A stretch of DNA of 64,000 bases. It comes from Deltaproteobacteria bacterium (GTDB lineage Bacteria > Myxococcota_A > UBA796 > UBA2385). The notes below the pieces were generated by a model. It saw only the letters and a program-made list of their open reading frames with translations. It had not been told where the DNA came from and searched no databases. Numbering within the stretch: position 1 is the stretch's first letter; every line of letters begins with the position of its first letter. Location: NCBI GenBank assembly GCA_018401435.1, contig JAGYJW010000010.1:62001-126000 (forward strand). Direction: 5' to 3'. A program made the position numbers and the translations under genes. Of the stretch, positions 27,707-37,090 are shown one piece after another.

Positions 27707-28783
27707 TCAGTTGGCCGGAGGCGCCGATTCTTCGGGGGCTGCGGGGGCGACCGGAGCGGCCGGAGCGGCCGGAGCGGGCGGCTTGATGGCGGCGCTGGAC
27801 CAGTCCATCACGATGGCGCCGCGGCGGCCCACCTCGGTGGCCTTGCCGTCGGCGTCGAAGACCACGGCCCAGGCGCCCAGCACGTCGGCGGCGCTGGTCT
27901 GATCGCCGGTCACGCGCAGGGTGGTGGACAAGGCGTCGGCGATGACGCCGCGGGGGTGGGCCACCACGGACACGGCGGCCCCCGATGCCTTGGCGCCGCT
28001 GCGGGCGTCCACCACCTGCTTGAAGTAGCCCTCGCCGGGGCTGTTGCTGGCTACCCAGGTGCCGCTGGTCACCAGTGCGGTGTCGCGCACCTTGAAGGTG
28101 GCGACACGGGGGGTGGCGCCGGGCAGGGGCACCGTGACCTCCCACTCGCCGCGCACCACGAAGTCGGTGGCCACGTCGATGCGGGCGTCCATATCGGCGG
28201 GGATGACCGCCAGGGCCCGGTCGGCGGCGTCGCCCTTGATCACGCCGCCCAGCACGATGGCCATACCGGGCTTGCCCAGGCCGATCTGGTCGTCCTTCAG
28301 GCTGACCTGGGTCCAGTCCACCAGGCCCAGGCGCTCCTGGATGGTCTCGGGGGAGGGCAGGGACGCGCCGGGAACATCCCACAGGCCCGACAAGGCGCCC
28401 ACGGTGATGTCAAAGGCGCCAGCGGAGGCCGCAGCCACGGTCTGGGCGGCGGTCACCATGCGCAGGGTGTCGGGGCCCACCTTCACCGGGGCCTCGCCCG
28501 CGGCGGCGTTGATGCGCGACAGGTCGCCTTCGGGGTTGGTCCAATCGTCGGCGATGGCGCCGATGCGCTGAATCTCGACGATGGCGGCCGTGCCGGCGGC
28601 CGTGCATTCTTCAGCGCGCTCGGCGCTGGGGCACCGGATGTCGATCCGGACCAGCCCGCCCAGGGCCTCCCCCTCGACGGTGATCATCGGGCGCACCGGG
28701 GCGGCGGGCACCGGTGGGACCGGGGGGGCCTTGGGGCCGCATGCGGCGGCGAAGAGGGCGGGGATCAGCAGGGAGCGGGGCAT
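27707..28783 (-). CDS. ApbE-like FAD:protein FMN transferase lipoprotein
   Basis: 358 residues from the ATG at 28783 with GGAGG just upstream; a much longer open frame exists but its extra part is antisense to the next gene. Lipoprotein signal MPRSLLIPALFAAAC (Cys15). The ApbE domain shows ADDWTNPEGDLSRIN, FDITVGAL, GGVIKGDAADRAL (the family's Gly-Gly-x-x-Lys-Gly flavin site) and TSGTWVASNSP. The usual HIIDPRTG block reads KQVVDARSG, so the His is replaced. ApbE attaches FMN to Thr or Ser of target proteins. The tail is Ala/Pro-rich. No flavinylated partner is visible nearby. Confidence 0.88.
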   Translation of the reverse strand: MPRSLLIPALFAAACGPKAPPVPPVPAAPVRPMITVEGEALGGLVRIDIRCPSAERAEECTAAGTAAIVEIQRIGAIADDWTNPEGDLSRINAAAGEAPVKVGPDTLRMVTAAQTVAAASAGAFDITVGALSGLWDVPGASLPSPETIQERLGLVDWTQVSLKDDQIGLGKPGMAIVLGGVIKGDAADRALAVIPADMDARIDVATDFVVRGEWEVTVPLPGATPRVATFKVRDTALVTSGTWVASNSPGEGYFKQVVDARSGAKASGAAVSVVAHPRGVIADALSTTLRVTGDQTSAADVLGAWAVVFDADGKATEVGRRGAIVMDWSSAAIKPPAPAAPAAPVAPAAPEESAPPAN

Positions 28784-28999
28784 GGGACCTCCACGGGGCG
28801 GCTGCGCGGCTAACCGGTCTTCCGCCGGGATGGCGCCTTCACCCTCCCTTCGTCTCTCGCTCGTCACGCAGGGGCAGCGGGCTGGTTCGGCGGCCGGCTG
28901 AAGTGTCGCGGGCCAGACAGGCGTGCAGTGGGCTATCGGCTTGGGGGGCACACACGCGCCCTTCGTTTCGATGGCTTGCCTTCCGCCCCGGAGCCCCCC

Positions 29000-30679
29000 A
29001 TGCAACCGCCCGCCCGCCTTCGATTGGGCCTGCTTGCCTTGCTGGTGCCCCTGGCGCTGGCTTGCAGCAGTAAGACCGGCGGGGTGGCGCCGGGCGAGAA
29101 TGCGAAGGACTCCGGCGTGACGGACGACACCGCCCCGCAGGACACCGCCCCGCAGGACACCGCCCCGCAGGATGCCGACGGGGACGGCTACACCGATGAT
29201 GTGGATTGCGACGACGCCAACGCAGAGGTCTACCCCAGCGCACCCGAGGTCTGCGGCGATGGCATCGTCAACGACTGTGGCGGCGATGAGACCGCCGCGG
29301 TGGATGCCTGCGACGGCCTCGCCGAGGGGCATGAAGCCATCGCCTCCTGGGCACTCTTGTCCAGGGATATCGATCAGGTCCGTACGGCCGGGGTCGGCGA
29401 TTTGAATGGGGATGGGTTCGATGACATCGCCATAGGGTACCCCAGGCTCAACAATGCAGACGCTCTTCAGCTTTCCACCGGGGGCGTCTACATCTTCCGC
29501 GGTCCGGTCTCGGGCACCCTCCGGCACGGGGACGAAGACGGCTATATCCTGGGCGTCGAGCAGTGGGACACCATCGGCTGGGATATCGCCGCCATGGGCG
29601 ATGTGGACGGCGACGGCTACGACGACTTTGCAGTGGGCGCCGCCGATGGCCACCACAATTCCGCCACGGGCACCCCGGCGGCCTACCTCATCCATGGTCC
29701 AGCGGAGATCTCGACCATCGACGAGGCGGTGCTGCTGCTGGAACCCGGTGGCGCCCTGGAGTGCTCGGGCTCGTCCCTCTCCCCCTTTGCCGACGTCGAT
29801 GGGGACGGGGGTGCCGATGTGCTGGTGGGCGGGCGCTGCAACGGCGTGGTGCGCCTGGTGTCCAGCGCCCCCACAGGAACCCAGGTGGCCGGGGTCGATG
29901 ACCTGGCCACCTTTCTGGGACCCTCCGGCGAGAGCCGCTTTGGCTACGCGATGGCCAGCGGAGATCTGGATGGGGATGGCCTGAAGGATGTCGCGGTTGG
30001 CGCGCCAGAGCCGCGCCGGTACGATCTGGGACGGGACGGACGGGGCTTTGTTTCGGTATTCTCCGGCCCCTTCCTGCGGTCGATCAGCCACGAGGATGCC
30101 GCCGTGCGCGTGTCCGCAGCGGCAAGCGACAGCTCCACAGGCGATGTCGGGTTGGGCACCGGGGTCGCTGTCGGTGATCTGAACGGCGATGGCTATGATG
30201 ACCTTGCCGCCGGCGGTCCACTGCGGGCCACCGAGACCTACACACCACGCATGGAGGGCATTCTCGTCGTGTATTTCGGCCCGCTGCGGGGAACTTATGG
30301 AATCCCCGAGGCCGACTTCACCCTGCACGGCGACGAGACCAGCGATGGGGTGGGCAATGATCTGCATGGCGACCAGGACATCGACGGCGATGGCCAGGCC
30401 GACCTGCTGGTTGGCGGCGGCTATATTGAGATCAATGGCAACGCGGGGTCCTTTGATGTTTCACGGGAGAAGAAGGCGTGGATGCTGCACGGCCCCCTGT
30501 CCACCGGCAGTCTCTTTGCCTCTGACGCCGACTATATCTTCACGGACGAGGAGGCCGAGTGGTTTGGCCAGCAGACCGCCATCGCCGGCGATACCAATGG
30601 CGACGGGCGCACCGAGGTGCTGGTCGGCAATTGGTATGCCCCCATCCACCTCTTCGACGTGCCCTTCGACCACTATTGA
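29000..30679 (+). CDS. FG-GAP repeat surface lipoprotein with MopE-type metal motif
   Basis: 559 residues from the ATG at 29000. Lipoprotein signal with Cys22 (LLVPLALAC), then a short repetitive TAPQD linker. A MopE-like segment (DADGDGYTDDVDCDD ... YPSAPEVCGDGIVNDC) probably binds calcium. Seven FG-GAP/integrin-type repeats follow, each with a D-x-D/N-G-D-G loop, for example DLNGDGFDDIAIG, DVDGDGYDDFAVG, DLDGDGLKDVAVG and DTNGDGRTEVLVG. They should fold as a seven-bladed beta-propeller with calcium in each blade. Such proteins serve adhesion or surface display in myxobacteria. The start is fixed by the lipobox. Confidence 0.9.
   Translation: MQPPARLRLGLLALLVPLALACSSKTGGVAPGENAKDSGVTDDTAPQDTAPQDTAPQDADGDGYTDDVDCDDANAEVYPSAPEVCGDGIVNDCGGDETAAVDACDGLAEGHEAIASWALLSRDIDQVRTAGVGDLNGDGFDDIAIGYPRLNNADALQLSTGGVYIFRGPVSGTLRHGDEDGYILGVEQWDTIGWDIAAMGDVDGDGYDDFAVGAADGHHNSATGTPAAYLIHGPAEISTIDEAVLLLEPGGALECSGSSLSPFADVDGDGGADVLVGGRCNGVVRLVSSAPTGTQVAGVDDLATFLGPSGESRFGYAMASGDLDGDGLKDVAVGAPEPRRYDLGRDGRGFVSVFSGPFLRSISHEDAAVRVSAAASDSSTGDVGLGTGVAVGDLNGDGYDDLAAGGPLRATETYTPRMEGILVVYFGPLRGTYGIPEADFTLHGDETSDGVGNDLHGDQDIDGDGQADLLVGGGYIEINGNAGSFDVSREKKAWMLHGPLSTGSLFASDADYIFTDEEAEWFGQQTAIAGDTNGDGRTEVLVGNWYAPIHLFDVPFDHY
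29126..29170 (+). repeat. 15-bp tandem repeat, three copies
   Basis: GACACCGCCCCGCAG occurs three times without mismatch, encoding DTAPQ repeated in the linker behind the lipid anchor. Identical copies point to recent slippage and to tolerance of linker length variation. Confidence 0.95.
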
Positions 30680-30741
30680 AGGGGTTGTCGGCGCTGACCG
30701 TGGCCGACGCCTGCAAGGCCTGGAGCGCCAGCGGCGAAGCC

Positions 30742-31296
30742 TCAGCGCCCGCGTCCGCCTCCCGATCGGTCGTCGTCCGTCGGGGCTGCGGCGCAGCGGA
30801 TGCCGTCGGGCAGGGCGCCTTCGTCCAGGTCGTCGCATGCCCGGAGGCTGTCGGTGCAGACCGTGTAGACCAGCAAGGCGTCGGTGCAGAGCAGGGCCTG
30901 GGGTGAGGTGGCCTCGCGTCCGCGGTTGTCCACGCGGTCGATGATGTCACCCGACCGCAGGTAGACGCTGAAGCTGTCGAGACGGTCCTGGCCCAGACGC
31001 CGCGCGAGCAGATCGTGCAGGGCGCCAAGGTCGCCCGCATCCAGGCCATCCTCGGCCCCCAGGCGAGCTGCGCTGGCCAGGGCGGTTTGGATGGGCGGAC
31101 CGCCTCCATTTGACGCGATGACACAGTCGTCGACACAAGACGTGCCGGCGGAAAGCGACCAGTCGTAGCAGCAGGGCACGTCGCTGAAGGTGTAGACGTT
31201 GCCATTGGCGTCGGTGAGCGTGATGGTAGCAGCCAGGGCGGCGGGTGCCAGGGCAGCGGTTGCCAGGGCGGTGGCGGCGATCAGGAAGCGGCGCAT
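30742..31296 (-). CDS. Hypothetical exported Cys-rich protein
   Basis: 184 residues from the ATG at 31296, with GGAGAAA eight bases upstream. A clear Sec signal peptide (RRFLIAATALATAALAPAALA, cut after residue 22 or so) leads to a domain with about ten Cys (VPCCYDW, TSCVDDC, LLCTD, VCTD, RACDD), probably disulfide bonded. No family is recognised. It is convergent with the FG-GAP gene, with a 62-base gap. Confidence 0.75.
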   Translation of the reverse strand: MRRFLIAATALATAALAPAALAATITLTDANGNVYTFSDVPCCYDWSLSAGTSCVDDCVIASNGGGPPIQTALASAARLGAEDGLDAGDLGALHDLLARRLGQDRLDSFSVYLRSGDIIDRVDNRGREATSPQALLCTDALLVYTVCTDSLRACDDLDEGALPDGIRCAAAPTDDDRSGGGRGR

Positions 31297-31401
31297 GGGT
31301 TTCTCCGAGGTTGGGGTCCTCCACCTAACCCGGCGGACAACGCCCGTGAACCGCGCAGCTGTCGGGAGAGGGCCCAGACCTGACCCAGGGGAGCCGCAGA
31401 A

Positions 31402-32346
31402 CTAGCCCCCTGCCGCCTCCCGCTCATCCCGTAAGGTCAACAGCCCGATCAGCCGCCGGGCCGACAGCTTCAGGCAGCGGGTGGCCATCTCGAAGTCGTC
31501 CTCCAGCAGGTCGAGGATGACCTCGCGATCCACCCGCAGCAGCAGGCCATCGGTCTCGGCGGTGGCGCTGAACCAGCGGCGCTCGCGGCCCGATAGCACC
31601 CCAAAGAGGCCCGGCATGGAGGGCGGCCCGTAGCGCAGCACGCCCTGACCGGCGGCCCGCTCGCCAATCATCGCGCCCTGCACGATGTGCAGGTAGGTGT
31701 GGCAGGGCTCGCCCTCTGCCCACAGGGGTTGGCCGGCCGAAAAGCGGCGTTGTTCGAGTGACTTGACGTATCGCAAGACGCTGTCCAGGCTGCTGCGCCC
31801 GAATGCCGGCACCTGTCGCACCGCCAGCACCCGCTCGACCAGGTCCAGCTCGCGGTGGGTGATCTGCAGGTGGGGCGGCACCGGACGATCCTTGACCGGG
31901 GCGCGAAAGTCCACGTCCAAGGCACAATAGGTGTCGATGATTCGATCCGCCAGCGCCCGCAGCAGGTGGGCGAGCACCGTGAAGTCCTCCTCCATCACAT
32001 CCAAGAGGGCGTCCACATCCAACTCAAGGACGCGGCTGCGCTCCTGGGCCACCACGCTGCGGACCGCACGAAAATCGGCCAACATACCCACCACGCCCAT
32101 GCCCGAACGCCGCTGGGACCCCCGCACCGGCTGGCCCGCGTGCAGCACGCCCAGGCGGCCTTCAATGGCCACAACGGCGCCGTGCAGGGGCTCGCCCTCG
32201 CGGATCAGCCGCTCTCCGGCCGGCACCACCCGCTCCCGCACCCGCCGGGCTACGGCGGCCAGGGCGGCCTCGTCCAGCCCCGCAAAGGCCGGCATGGCGC
32301 GCAGAATCAGCATGTGTTCGAGGGATTGCCCCCGCGAAACACTCAT
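31402..32346 (-). CDS. Protein with two cyclic-nucleotide-binding-like domains
   Basis: 314 residues; its ATG overlaps the stop of the upstream HEAT-repeat gene (ATGA). Two CNB-type beta-barrels are visible, about 14-130 (AFAGLDEAALAAVARRV, AGERLIREGEPLHG) and 170-300 (SAGQPLWAEGEPCHTYLHIVQGAM). The phosphate-binding cassette normally reads F-G-E-x-A-L-L; here it is weak in both, so cyclic nucleotide binding is uncertain. There is no DNA-binding domain. In related bacteria a transporter, HEAT repeats and CNB domains occur in one chain; here the CNB part is a separate coupled gene, pointing to regulation of the transporter-HEAT protein. Confidence 0.82.
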   Translation of the reverse strand: MSVSRGQSLEHMLILRAMPAFAGLDEAALAAVARRVRERVVPAGERLIREGEPLHGAVVAIEGRLGVLHAGQPVRGSQRRSGMGVVGMLADFRAVRSVVAQERSRVLELDVDALLDVMEEDFTVLAHLLRALADRIIDTYCALDVDFRAPVKDRPVPPHLQITHRELDLVERVLAVRQVPAFGRSSLDSVLRYVKSLEQRRFSAGQPLWAEGEPCHTYLHIVQGAMIGERAAGQGVLRYGPPSMPGLFGVLSGRERRWFSATAETDGLLLRVDREVILDLLEDDFEMATRCLKLSARRLIGLLTLRDEREAAGG

Positions 32347-33251
32347 GGGCGGCCTCCGGGACTGCGCTCCAGCGCTTCGATTGCGTGGGCGACGACCTCG
32401 GCGCTCACGCCGCTTTGGGACAGGGTGCGCAAGGCGGGGAGCAGCTCGACCCGGCCCAGCTCACCGGCGTGCCAGGCGGCGATGGCTTGCACCGACTCGC
32501 TGCCGGCGGTGAGCATGGCGCTGAGCATGGCGTCGTAGTCGTCGGGGGCGGGCTTGTAGAAGGCGCCGCCCGGGGCCAGGCGGTCCAGGCGCGGCAGCTC
32601 GGCGCGGCTCTGGTCGAAGAGGCCCACCACGGCGCCGCGCAGATCCCGCGGCAAGGCGTGCTCCAGCAGCTCCAGGCTGGATCCCCGGCGCCTAGGATCC
32701 GAGGAGAGCACGCCCCGCCACAGATCCTCGAAGTCCTCGCCCTCGTGCATGAGATCGAGCAGCCGGAAGAGGCGCTCCCGGGCGTTGGCTTGCTTGTCGT
32801 CGAGCAGGGTGCTGAGCAGCTCGTGGCCCGGCGTGCGCCGCTTGGGTTGGGCCCGCGCGCCCTCGGCCAGCAGGATGGACCAATCCAACATCCAATAGAG
32901 GCTGAGCACGGTGTCGCGCACTGCGGCCAGCAGGGGAGCCGTGGGAAGGGTCAGGCCCGGGGCCAGCCCATGCAGCCGGTTCAAGGCCCGCAACAGCCGG
33001 TAGCGCAACACGCCGCTCCCGGCGCCCACCAGCGACCGCGCCAGCAGCGCGGCGGCCTCGGGGCTGGCCAGCTCGGCGATGACCATGGGCAGGTGGATTC
33101 GGACTCCCTCGGCCAGGCTGGGGTCGGCGAGCGCATCGTCGAGCAGGGGAAGCACCGGCCCACCCACCGCCACCAGGGCCCGCCGGGCGTCGGCCCGGGC
33201 CTCGCGGGTGCCCAGCAGGCCGATGGCCGCCGGCGCGTGGCCCAGCTGGGG
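32343..33251 (-). CDS. HEAT-repeat C-terminal half, separated by an in-frame TGA from the transporter part
   Basis: This stretch continues in the same frame as the gene 33252-35054 after the TGA at 33254-33252. The codons directly after the TGA (PQLGHAPAAIGLLGTREARADARRALVAVGG) have G or C in almost every third position and form a HEAT-like helix pair, so coding continuity is clear. About 302 further residues of helical repeats follow. If TGA is a real stop, this part could only be made from a GTG such as the one at 33173. If it is a sequencing error, the two form one protein of about 903 residues. The end overlaps the CNB gene. Confidence 0.7.
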   Translation of the reverse strand, partial: PQLGHAPAAIGLLGTREARADARRALVAVGGPVLPLLDDALADPSLAEGVRIHLPMVIAELASPEAAALLARSLVGAGSGVLRYRLLRALNRLHGLAPGLTLPTAPLLAAVRDTVLSLYWMLDWSILLAEGARAQPKRRTPGHELLSTLLDDKQANARERLFRLLDLMHEGEDFEDLWRGVLSSDPRRRGSSLELLEHALPRDLRGAVVGLFDQSRAELPRLDRLAPGGAFYKPAPDDYDAMLSAMLTAGSESVQAIAAWHAGELGRVELLPALRTLSQSGVSAEVVAHAIEALERSPGGRP

Positions 33252-35054
33252 TCAGGTGGCGATGCAAGCCGCCGCCGCCGCCCGCTCCCGGGCCGACCGG
33301 GCGCGGGCCAGCTCGGCCAGGACGCTGATCTGCAGAGGACCGTGGGCCTGCTGACCCAAGGCCCGGCACAGGGCCACCCGCTCCTCGGCGCTGCCCTCTC
33401 GGGCGATCTGGCGGAGCTGGGGCTCGGCCACCCGCGCCTGGTGCCCGCCCTCGCTGCAGAGGGTGGCCAGCGCCGTGCAGCGCACGATGGGTGCGGGATC
33501 TTGCATGGCCCGCACGGCATAGCTGTGGTCGGGTTGGGCGCGAACCACCGCAGCACGAACCTCGGGGTCGGGGCTGACGGCCAGGCGCTGGGCCTTGACG
33601 AGGTGGTCCACCCGACCCGCGCGGGCGAAGCGGTCCAGGGCCCCCACCACCACCCGCGACGAGGGGTGAAAGAGGATCAAGGAGGGCACGAGGTGGGTGC
33701 GCCCCACCCGGTCTAGCAGGTCGAGGCTGGCCAGCACCTCGTCGTCGTCGTCGCTATTCAGCGCCTCCAACATGGCCTCCAGGGCCGCGAGGTCGAGGCT
33801 CTGGCCGGCGTCCACCTCGCCCGCCGCGCCGCCCCGCCGCAGGATGCCCCGGAAGAGGTCGAGGTAGTGGCCACGCAGGCGCATGGACAGGCCGATCCAG
33901 CCCAGGGCCAGGACCGCCGCCAGGGCGGCCACGGTGCGGGCGCCGCCCCCAAGCGCCAGGGCGATCAGGATGAGGGCCGAGCCCAGGCCCTGGGCCACCC
34001 GCAGCAGCAGCAGGTCGGCCACCCGCCGCAGCCGAGCCCGCAGATGCTCGGGAACGGGTACGTAGAGCACCTCCAGGGCCGTACGGTGCAGGCTGTGTTT
34101 GAGGCTGCCTTCGGCCCCTTTCAGCAGCAAGGCCGCGCCCAGGCCCGCCCCCGCCGCCAGGCCCACCGCGCCGCCCACCAGCAGCACCGGCAGCACGGCC
34201 ACGGCCCGGCGCACTCCAAGCCAACGCAAGGCGAGGCCAGTGGCCAGCAGCTGCACCGCCAGGGCCATTGCATTGGTCAGGGCGTAGAAGCTCGCAAACC
34301 AAGGGCCCAGATCGGCTGCGGGCACCGTCGCCGACACCTGCGCCTTGAAGAGGTAGTCCACCAACGTAAAGGCGGTGGTGGCCAGCAGGGCCAATGCGGC
34401 CAGGCGGGCGGCATAGGCATGGCCCAGCACCACCCGCAGATCGCGGATCAGACCCAGGCTGCGCAGGCGCAGGCGGGTGCGCCGGCCCGATCCCAGGCCC
34501 AGGACCGCGACCGCCGACACCCCTTGCAGCAGCGCCGCCGCCAGCAGCAGGTGGCGCACCGGCAGCCAGGAGGCCAGGCCGGCCCCCACCACCGATCCCG
34601 CGATGGCCCCCAGCAGGCCGCCGGCCCCCACCACGCCAAAGACCCGCTTGGCGGCGTCCACGGTGAAGCGCTGGCTGACCAGGTGCCAGACCTGCACCAG
34701 GCTGATGGAGATCGCGAGGCCCGACCAGGCGTAAAGGGCCACCGGGCCGGCGATCCCGCCCTGGCCTGCCCACAGCCACAGGCCGCAGAGCACCAGGGCC
34801 GAGGCCCCCAGCCAGGCCAGCAGGCCCCGCCGTCCCCCGGCCTCCACCGGCACGGCCCCCACCAGGGCGCCCAGCAGGGCCACCAGCAGGTAGACCCAGG
34901 GCAGGCGCTCCACCGGCAGGCTCTGCAAGAAGAGCGCGTCCCGGGCGGTCTCGACCAGGGCGTGGCTGGACAGCAGGAAGAAGAGCACGGCAAAGCCCGC
35001 CGCGACAGCGCGTCGTTCGGCAGGTCGGACCGGGATCAGCCCTTCGGCGTGCAT
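33252..35054 (-). CDS. Multi-pass transporter (NTT/MFS-like) with HEAT repeats
   Basis: 600 residues from the ATG at 35054. Residues 15-420 carry about twelve hydrophobic segments, with motifs like ETARDALFLQSLPVERLPWVYL and SQRFTVDAAKRVFGVVGAGG seen in ATP/ADP-translocase-like and MFS-like proteins of myxobacteria that are fused to HEAT and CNB modules. From about 440, HEAT-type helical repeats begin (DDDDEVLASLDLLDRVGR, DPEVRAAVVRAQ, DPAPIVRCTALATL). It stops at a TGA inside the repeat array. Substrate unknown; nucleotides are possible. Regulation through the coupled CNB protein is inferred from gene order. Confidence 0.8.
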   Translation of the reverse strand: MHAEGLIPVRPAERRAVAAGFAVLFFLLSSHALVETARDALFLQSLPVERLPWVYLLVALLGALVGAVPVEAGGRRGLLAWLGASALVLCGLWLWAGQGGIAGPVALYAWSGLAISISLVQVWHLVSQRFTVDAAKRVFGVVGAGGLLGAIAGSVVGAGLASWLPVRHLLLAAALLQGVSAVAVLGLGSGRRTRLRLRSLGLIRDLRVVLGHAYAARLAALALLATTAFTLVDYLFKAQVSATVPAADLGPWFASFYALTNAMALAVQLLATGLALRWLGVRRAVAVLPVLLVGGAVGLAAGAGLGAALLLKGAEGSLKHSLHRTALEVLYVPVPEHLRARLRRVADLLLLRVAQGLGSALILIALALGGGARTVAALAAVLALGWIGLSMRLRGHYLDLFRGILRRGGAAGEVDAGQSLDLAALEAMLEALNSDDDDEVLASLDLLDRVGRTHLVPSLILFHPSSRVVVGALDRFARAGRVDHLVKAQRLAVSPDPEVRAAVVRAQPDHSYAVRAMQDPAPIVRCTALATLCSEGGHQARVAEPQLRQIAREGSAEERVALCRALGQQAHGPLQISVLAELARARSARERAAAAACIAT

Positions 35055-35135
35055 GGACGGGACGGGGGGAGGGTGCCGGGCAGCCTACCATCCCCGCCGG
35101 CGCGGCATCAGGTTGCGGTGCAGTCGCGGGCCTTC

Positions 35136-35753
35136 TCAGTCCATGAGCCGGTGGTGGGTGGCGTAGAGGAGGATCTCCGCCGTCGTGCGCAGGCCCAGCT
35201 TCTCCCGGATGCGGCTCGCGTGGTTGCTTGCCGTGCTGGCGCTGATCTCCAGCGTCTCTGCAATCTCCTTGACCGTCTGACCTGAACAGAGCCCTGCGAA
35301 GACCTGCGCCTCCCTCGGGCTCAGCCGCTCGTGGGGCGGCCCCTCGGGCAGCTTGGGCCCCCGTTCGAGCCCTGGTGGCAGGTCCGGTCGCCCGGCTGCG
35401 ACATTGCGGATGGCACGCATGAGATCGGCTGGTGGTCTGTCTTTGCGCACATAGCCGAGCACGCCTGCCGCCAGGAGGCTCTGCCCGAGGATGTCGGGGC
35501 GCGTCATGGTGAAGACCACCGCTGCCACATTGGGGTGCCTCTCGCGCACATGCCGCACCAGCTCCAGGCCTTCGAGGTCTGGCATCGTGAGGTCCAAGAC
35601 AACCACGTCGCAACGGGACTGGTCGAGCATTGCGGCGACCTCTGCCCCGCTGCTGGCCATGCCGACCAGGCGCATATCGGGCTGGCGCCGGAGAATGCCG
35701 GCGAGCGCCTCTCGGACGATGGGGTGGTCATCCGCCAGGGCGACACGGATCAT
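35136..35753 (-). CDS. LuxR/NarL-type response regulator
   Basis: 205 residues; its ATG overlaps the stop of the kinase gene (ATGA). Receiver domain residues 1-120 with the acidic pair Asp8-Asp9, phospho-acceptor Asp54 (VVLDLTMPD) and Lys104. The output domain (about 143-205) is a LuxR helix-turn-helix: LSPREAQVFAGLCSGQTVKEIAETLEISASTASNHASRIREKLG is the region, spanning roughly 144-187. It binds DNA when phosphorylated by the neighbouring kinase. Targets are not visible here. Confidence 0.95.
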   Translation of the reverse strand: MIRVALADDHPIVREALAGILRRQPDMRLVGMASSGAEVAAMLDQSRCDVVVLDLTMPDLEGLELVRHVRERHPNVAAVVFTMTRPDILGQSLLAAGVLGYVRKDRPPADLMRAIRNVAAGRPDLPPGLERGPKLPEGPPHERLSPREAQVFAGLCSGQTVKEIAETLEISASTASNHASRIREKLGLRTTAEILLYATHHRLMD

Positions 35754-37090
35754 GGCTCGGACTCCAGGGGCAGGCGAATGCGGATGGTGGTCCCACGTCC
35801 ATTCGGGCCTCTCGACAGCTCCAGGCTACCGTGGAGAACCGCGCAGCGCGCCCGCATTCCGGGCAGGCCGTGCCCCGGCGGGGGCACAGCTGCCATCCCA
35901 CGCCCATCGTCGGAGAAGCGAACCACCAGGGTCTCCCCCTCCTGGCCCACCTCGAGCTGGACGTGGGTGGCACACGCGTGCCGAATCGCGTTCGTCAAGG
36001 ACTCCTGCACACACCGAAAGACCGCCAGGGCCGTCGCTTCGGGGATCGGTCGATCGACGGCTCGCACCTGAACCACCGCCCCGATGCCCGCTGCCGCGCA
36101 GCGCTCCCGAAGCAGCGCCCGCAGCGCATCCTCCAGGCCGTGCCGGTCGAGCAGCCTGGGCTGGAGATCGTCGAGCACCCGCACCAGCGCGTCCCGGGAC
36201 CGCCCGATCAGGTGCTGAATCCGGGTCAAGCCCTGGTCCGGGTCGATTGAGGCCGCGACGAGCGACAAGGCCGTGAGCTCCTGTCCCAGGTCGTCGTGCA
36301 GGTCCCGGGCGAGTCGCTCTCGCTCTTCGATACGCGCGTGGCTGGCCTGCTGCGAGAGCGCCCGCAGGTCCGCCGTTTGTTCGATGACCCGCTGGTGCAG
36401 CCCCGCGTTGAGTTGGGCGATATGGGAGCGCTCCGCTTCGAGGCGCCGCCGCAGGATGTACTGCCCCGCGAGCGCGTCGTAGAGCCAGCTCCCGACTACT
36501 GTGGAGGCCCCCGCGGAGAAGAGCATCTGGCTCGCCGCGACCCAGCGCAGCGGAGCGGGTCCCGAGGAGGCGCCATGAAAGGCCAACCAGGCCGCCGCGC
36601 CAACCAACAGCGCCGCTCCGATGCGTTGCCCCAGCGGCACCGGCAACAACACGGTAAAGACGGGCGCCAGGTAGAAGAAGCCGAACCATCCGTGGTTGCC
36701 GGCGCCGATCTTGCCCATCCAAGCCGCGGCCCAGGCCACCTCCAGCGCGAGCACGACCGTGACCGCCCCGAAGGCGACGCCGTAGAGAAAGCGAAGGCGC
36801 GGGCCGATCACCACCATCAGGAGGCTGAAGGACACCACGCCCGCCCGGAACAGGGCGAAGCCGCGGCGCGTCTCTGCGGAATCCGGAAAGAGGAGGGCGT
36901 CGAGGGGCCACCACGCGACCGCCGCGGCCGCGACCAGCAGGCCCAGCCCCTTCCAGGTGCGTTCCAGCAGCTCGAAACGCCAGGCGCCAAAGGCCGCCGC
37001 CTCTTCCGTTGTCGGGACCGGCGGGGCAAGATCGCTGGGCCCAAGCCAGCGCCGCAGGGCGGTCCATCGGGTGGGTCGTGCTGCATTCAT
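35750..37090 (-). CDS. Sensor histidine kinase of the HisKA_3 (NarX/DesK) type
   Basis: 446 residues from the ATG at 37090. Residues 45-205 contain about six membrane helices with almost no periplasmic domain, so it may sense a signal in or near the membrane. A coiled coil leads to the dimerisation helix ERERLARDLHDDLGQEL, with the phosphorylated His265. The ATPase part has ESLTNAIRHA (N box), DDGRGM and GHGLPGMRARC (G boxes). It is coupled by ATGA to its LuxR-type regulator. The signal is unknown. Confidence 0.94.
   Translation of the reverse strand: MNAARPTRWTALRRWLGPSDLAPPVPTTEEAAAFGAWRFELLERTWKGLGLLVAAAAVAWWPLDALLFPDSAETRRGFALFRAGVVSFSLLMVVIGPRLRFLYGVAFGAVTVVLALEVAWAAAWMGKIGAGNHGWFGFFYLAPVFTVLLPVPLGQRIGAALLVGAAAWLAFHGASSGPAPLRWVAASQMLFSAGASTVVGSWLYDALAGQYILRRRLEAERSHIAQLNAGLHQRVIEQTADLRALSQQASHARIEERERLARDLHDDLGQELTALSLVAASIDPDQGLTRIQHLIGRSRDALVRVLDDLQPRLLDRHGLEDALRALLRERCAAAGIGAVVQVRAVDRPIPEATALAVFRCVQESLTNAIRHACATHVQLEVGQEGETLVVRFSDDGRGMAAVPPPGHGLPGMRARCAVLHGSLELSRGPNGRGTTIRIRLPLESEP

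Noticed and set aside
26239..27786. 515-codon open frame on the plus strand
   Set aside because: Antisense to the coiled-coil protein gene, with no start signal and shadow-type composition.
33252..33254. TGA as a selenocysteine codon
   Set aside because: A weak imperfect hairpin can be drawn after it, but it lies in a HEAT repeat where no redox residue is expected and no sel genes are in view.
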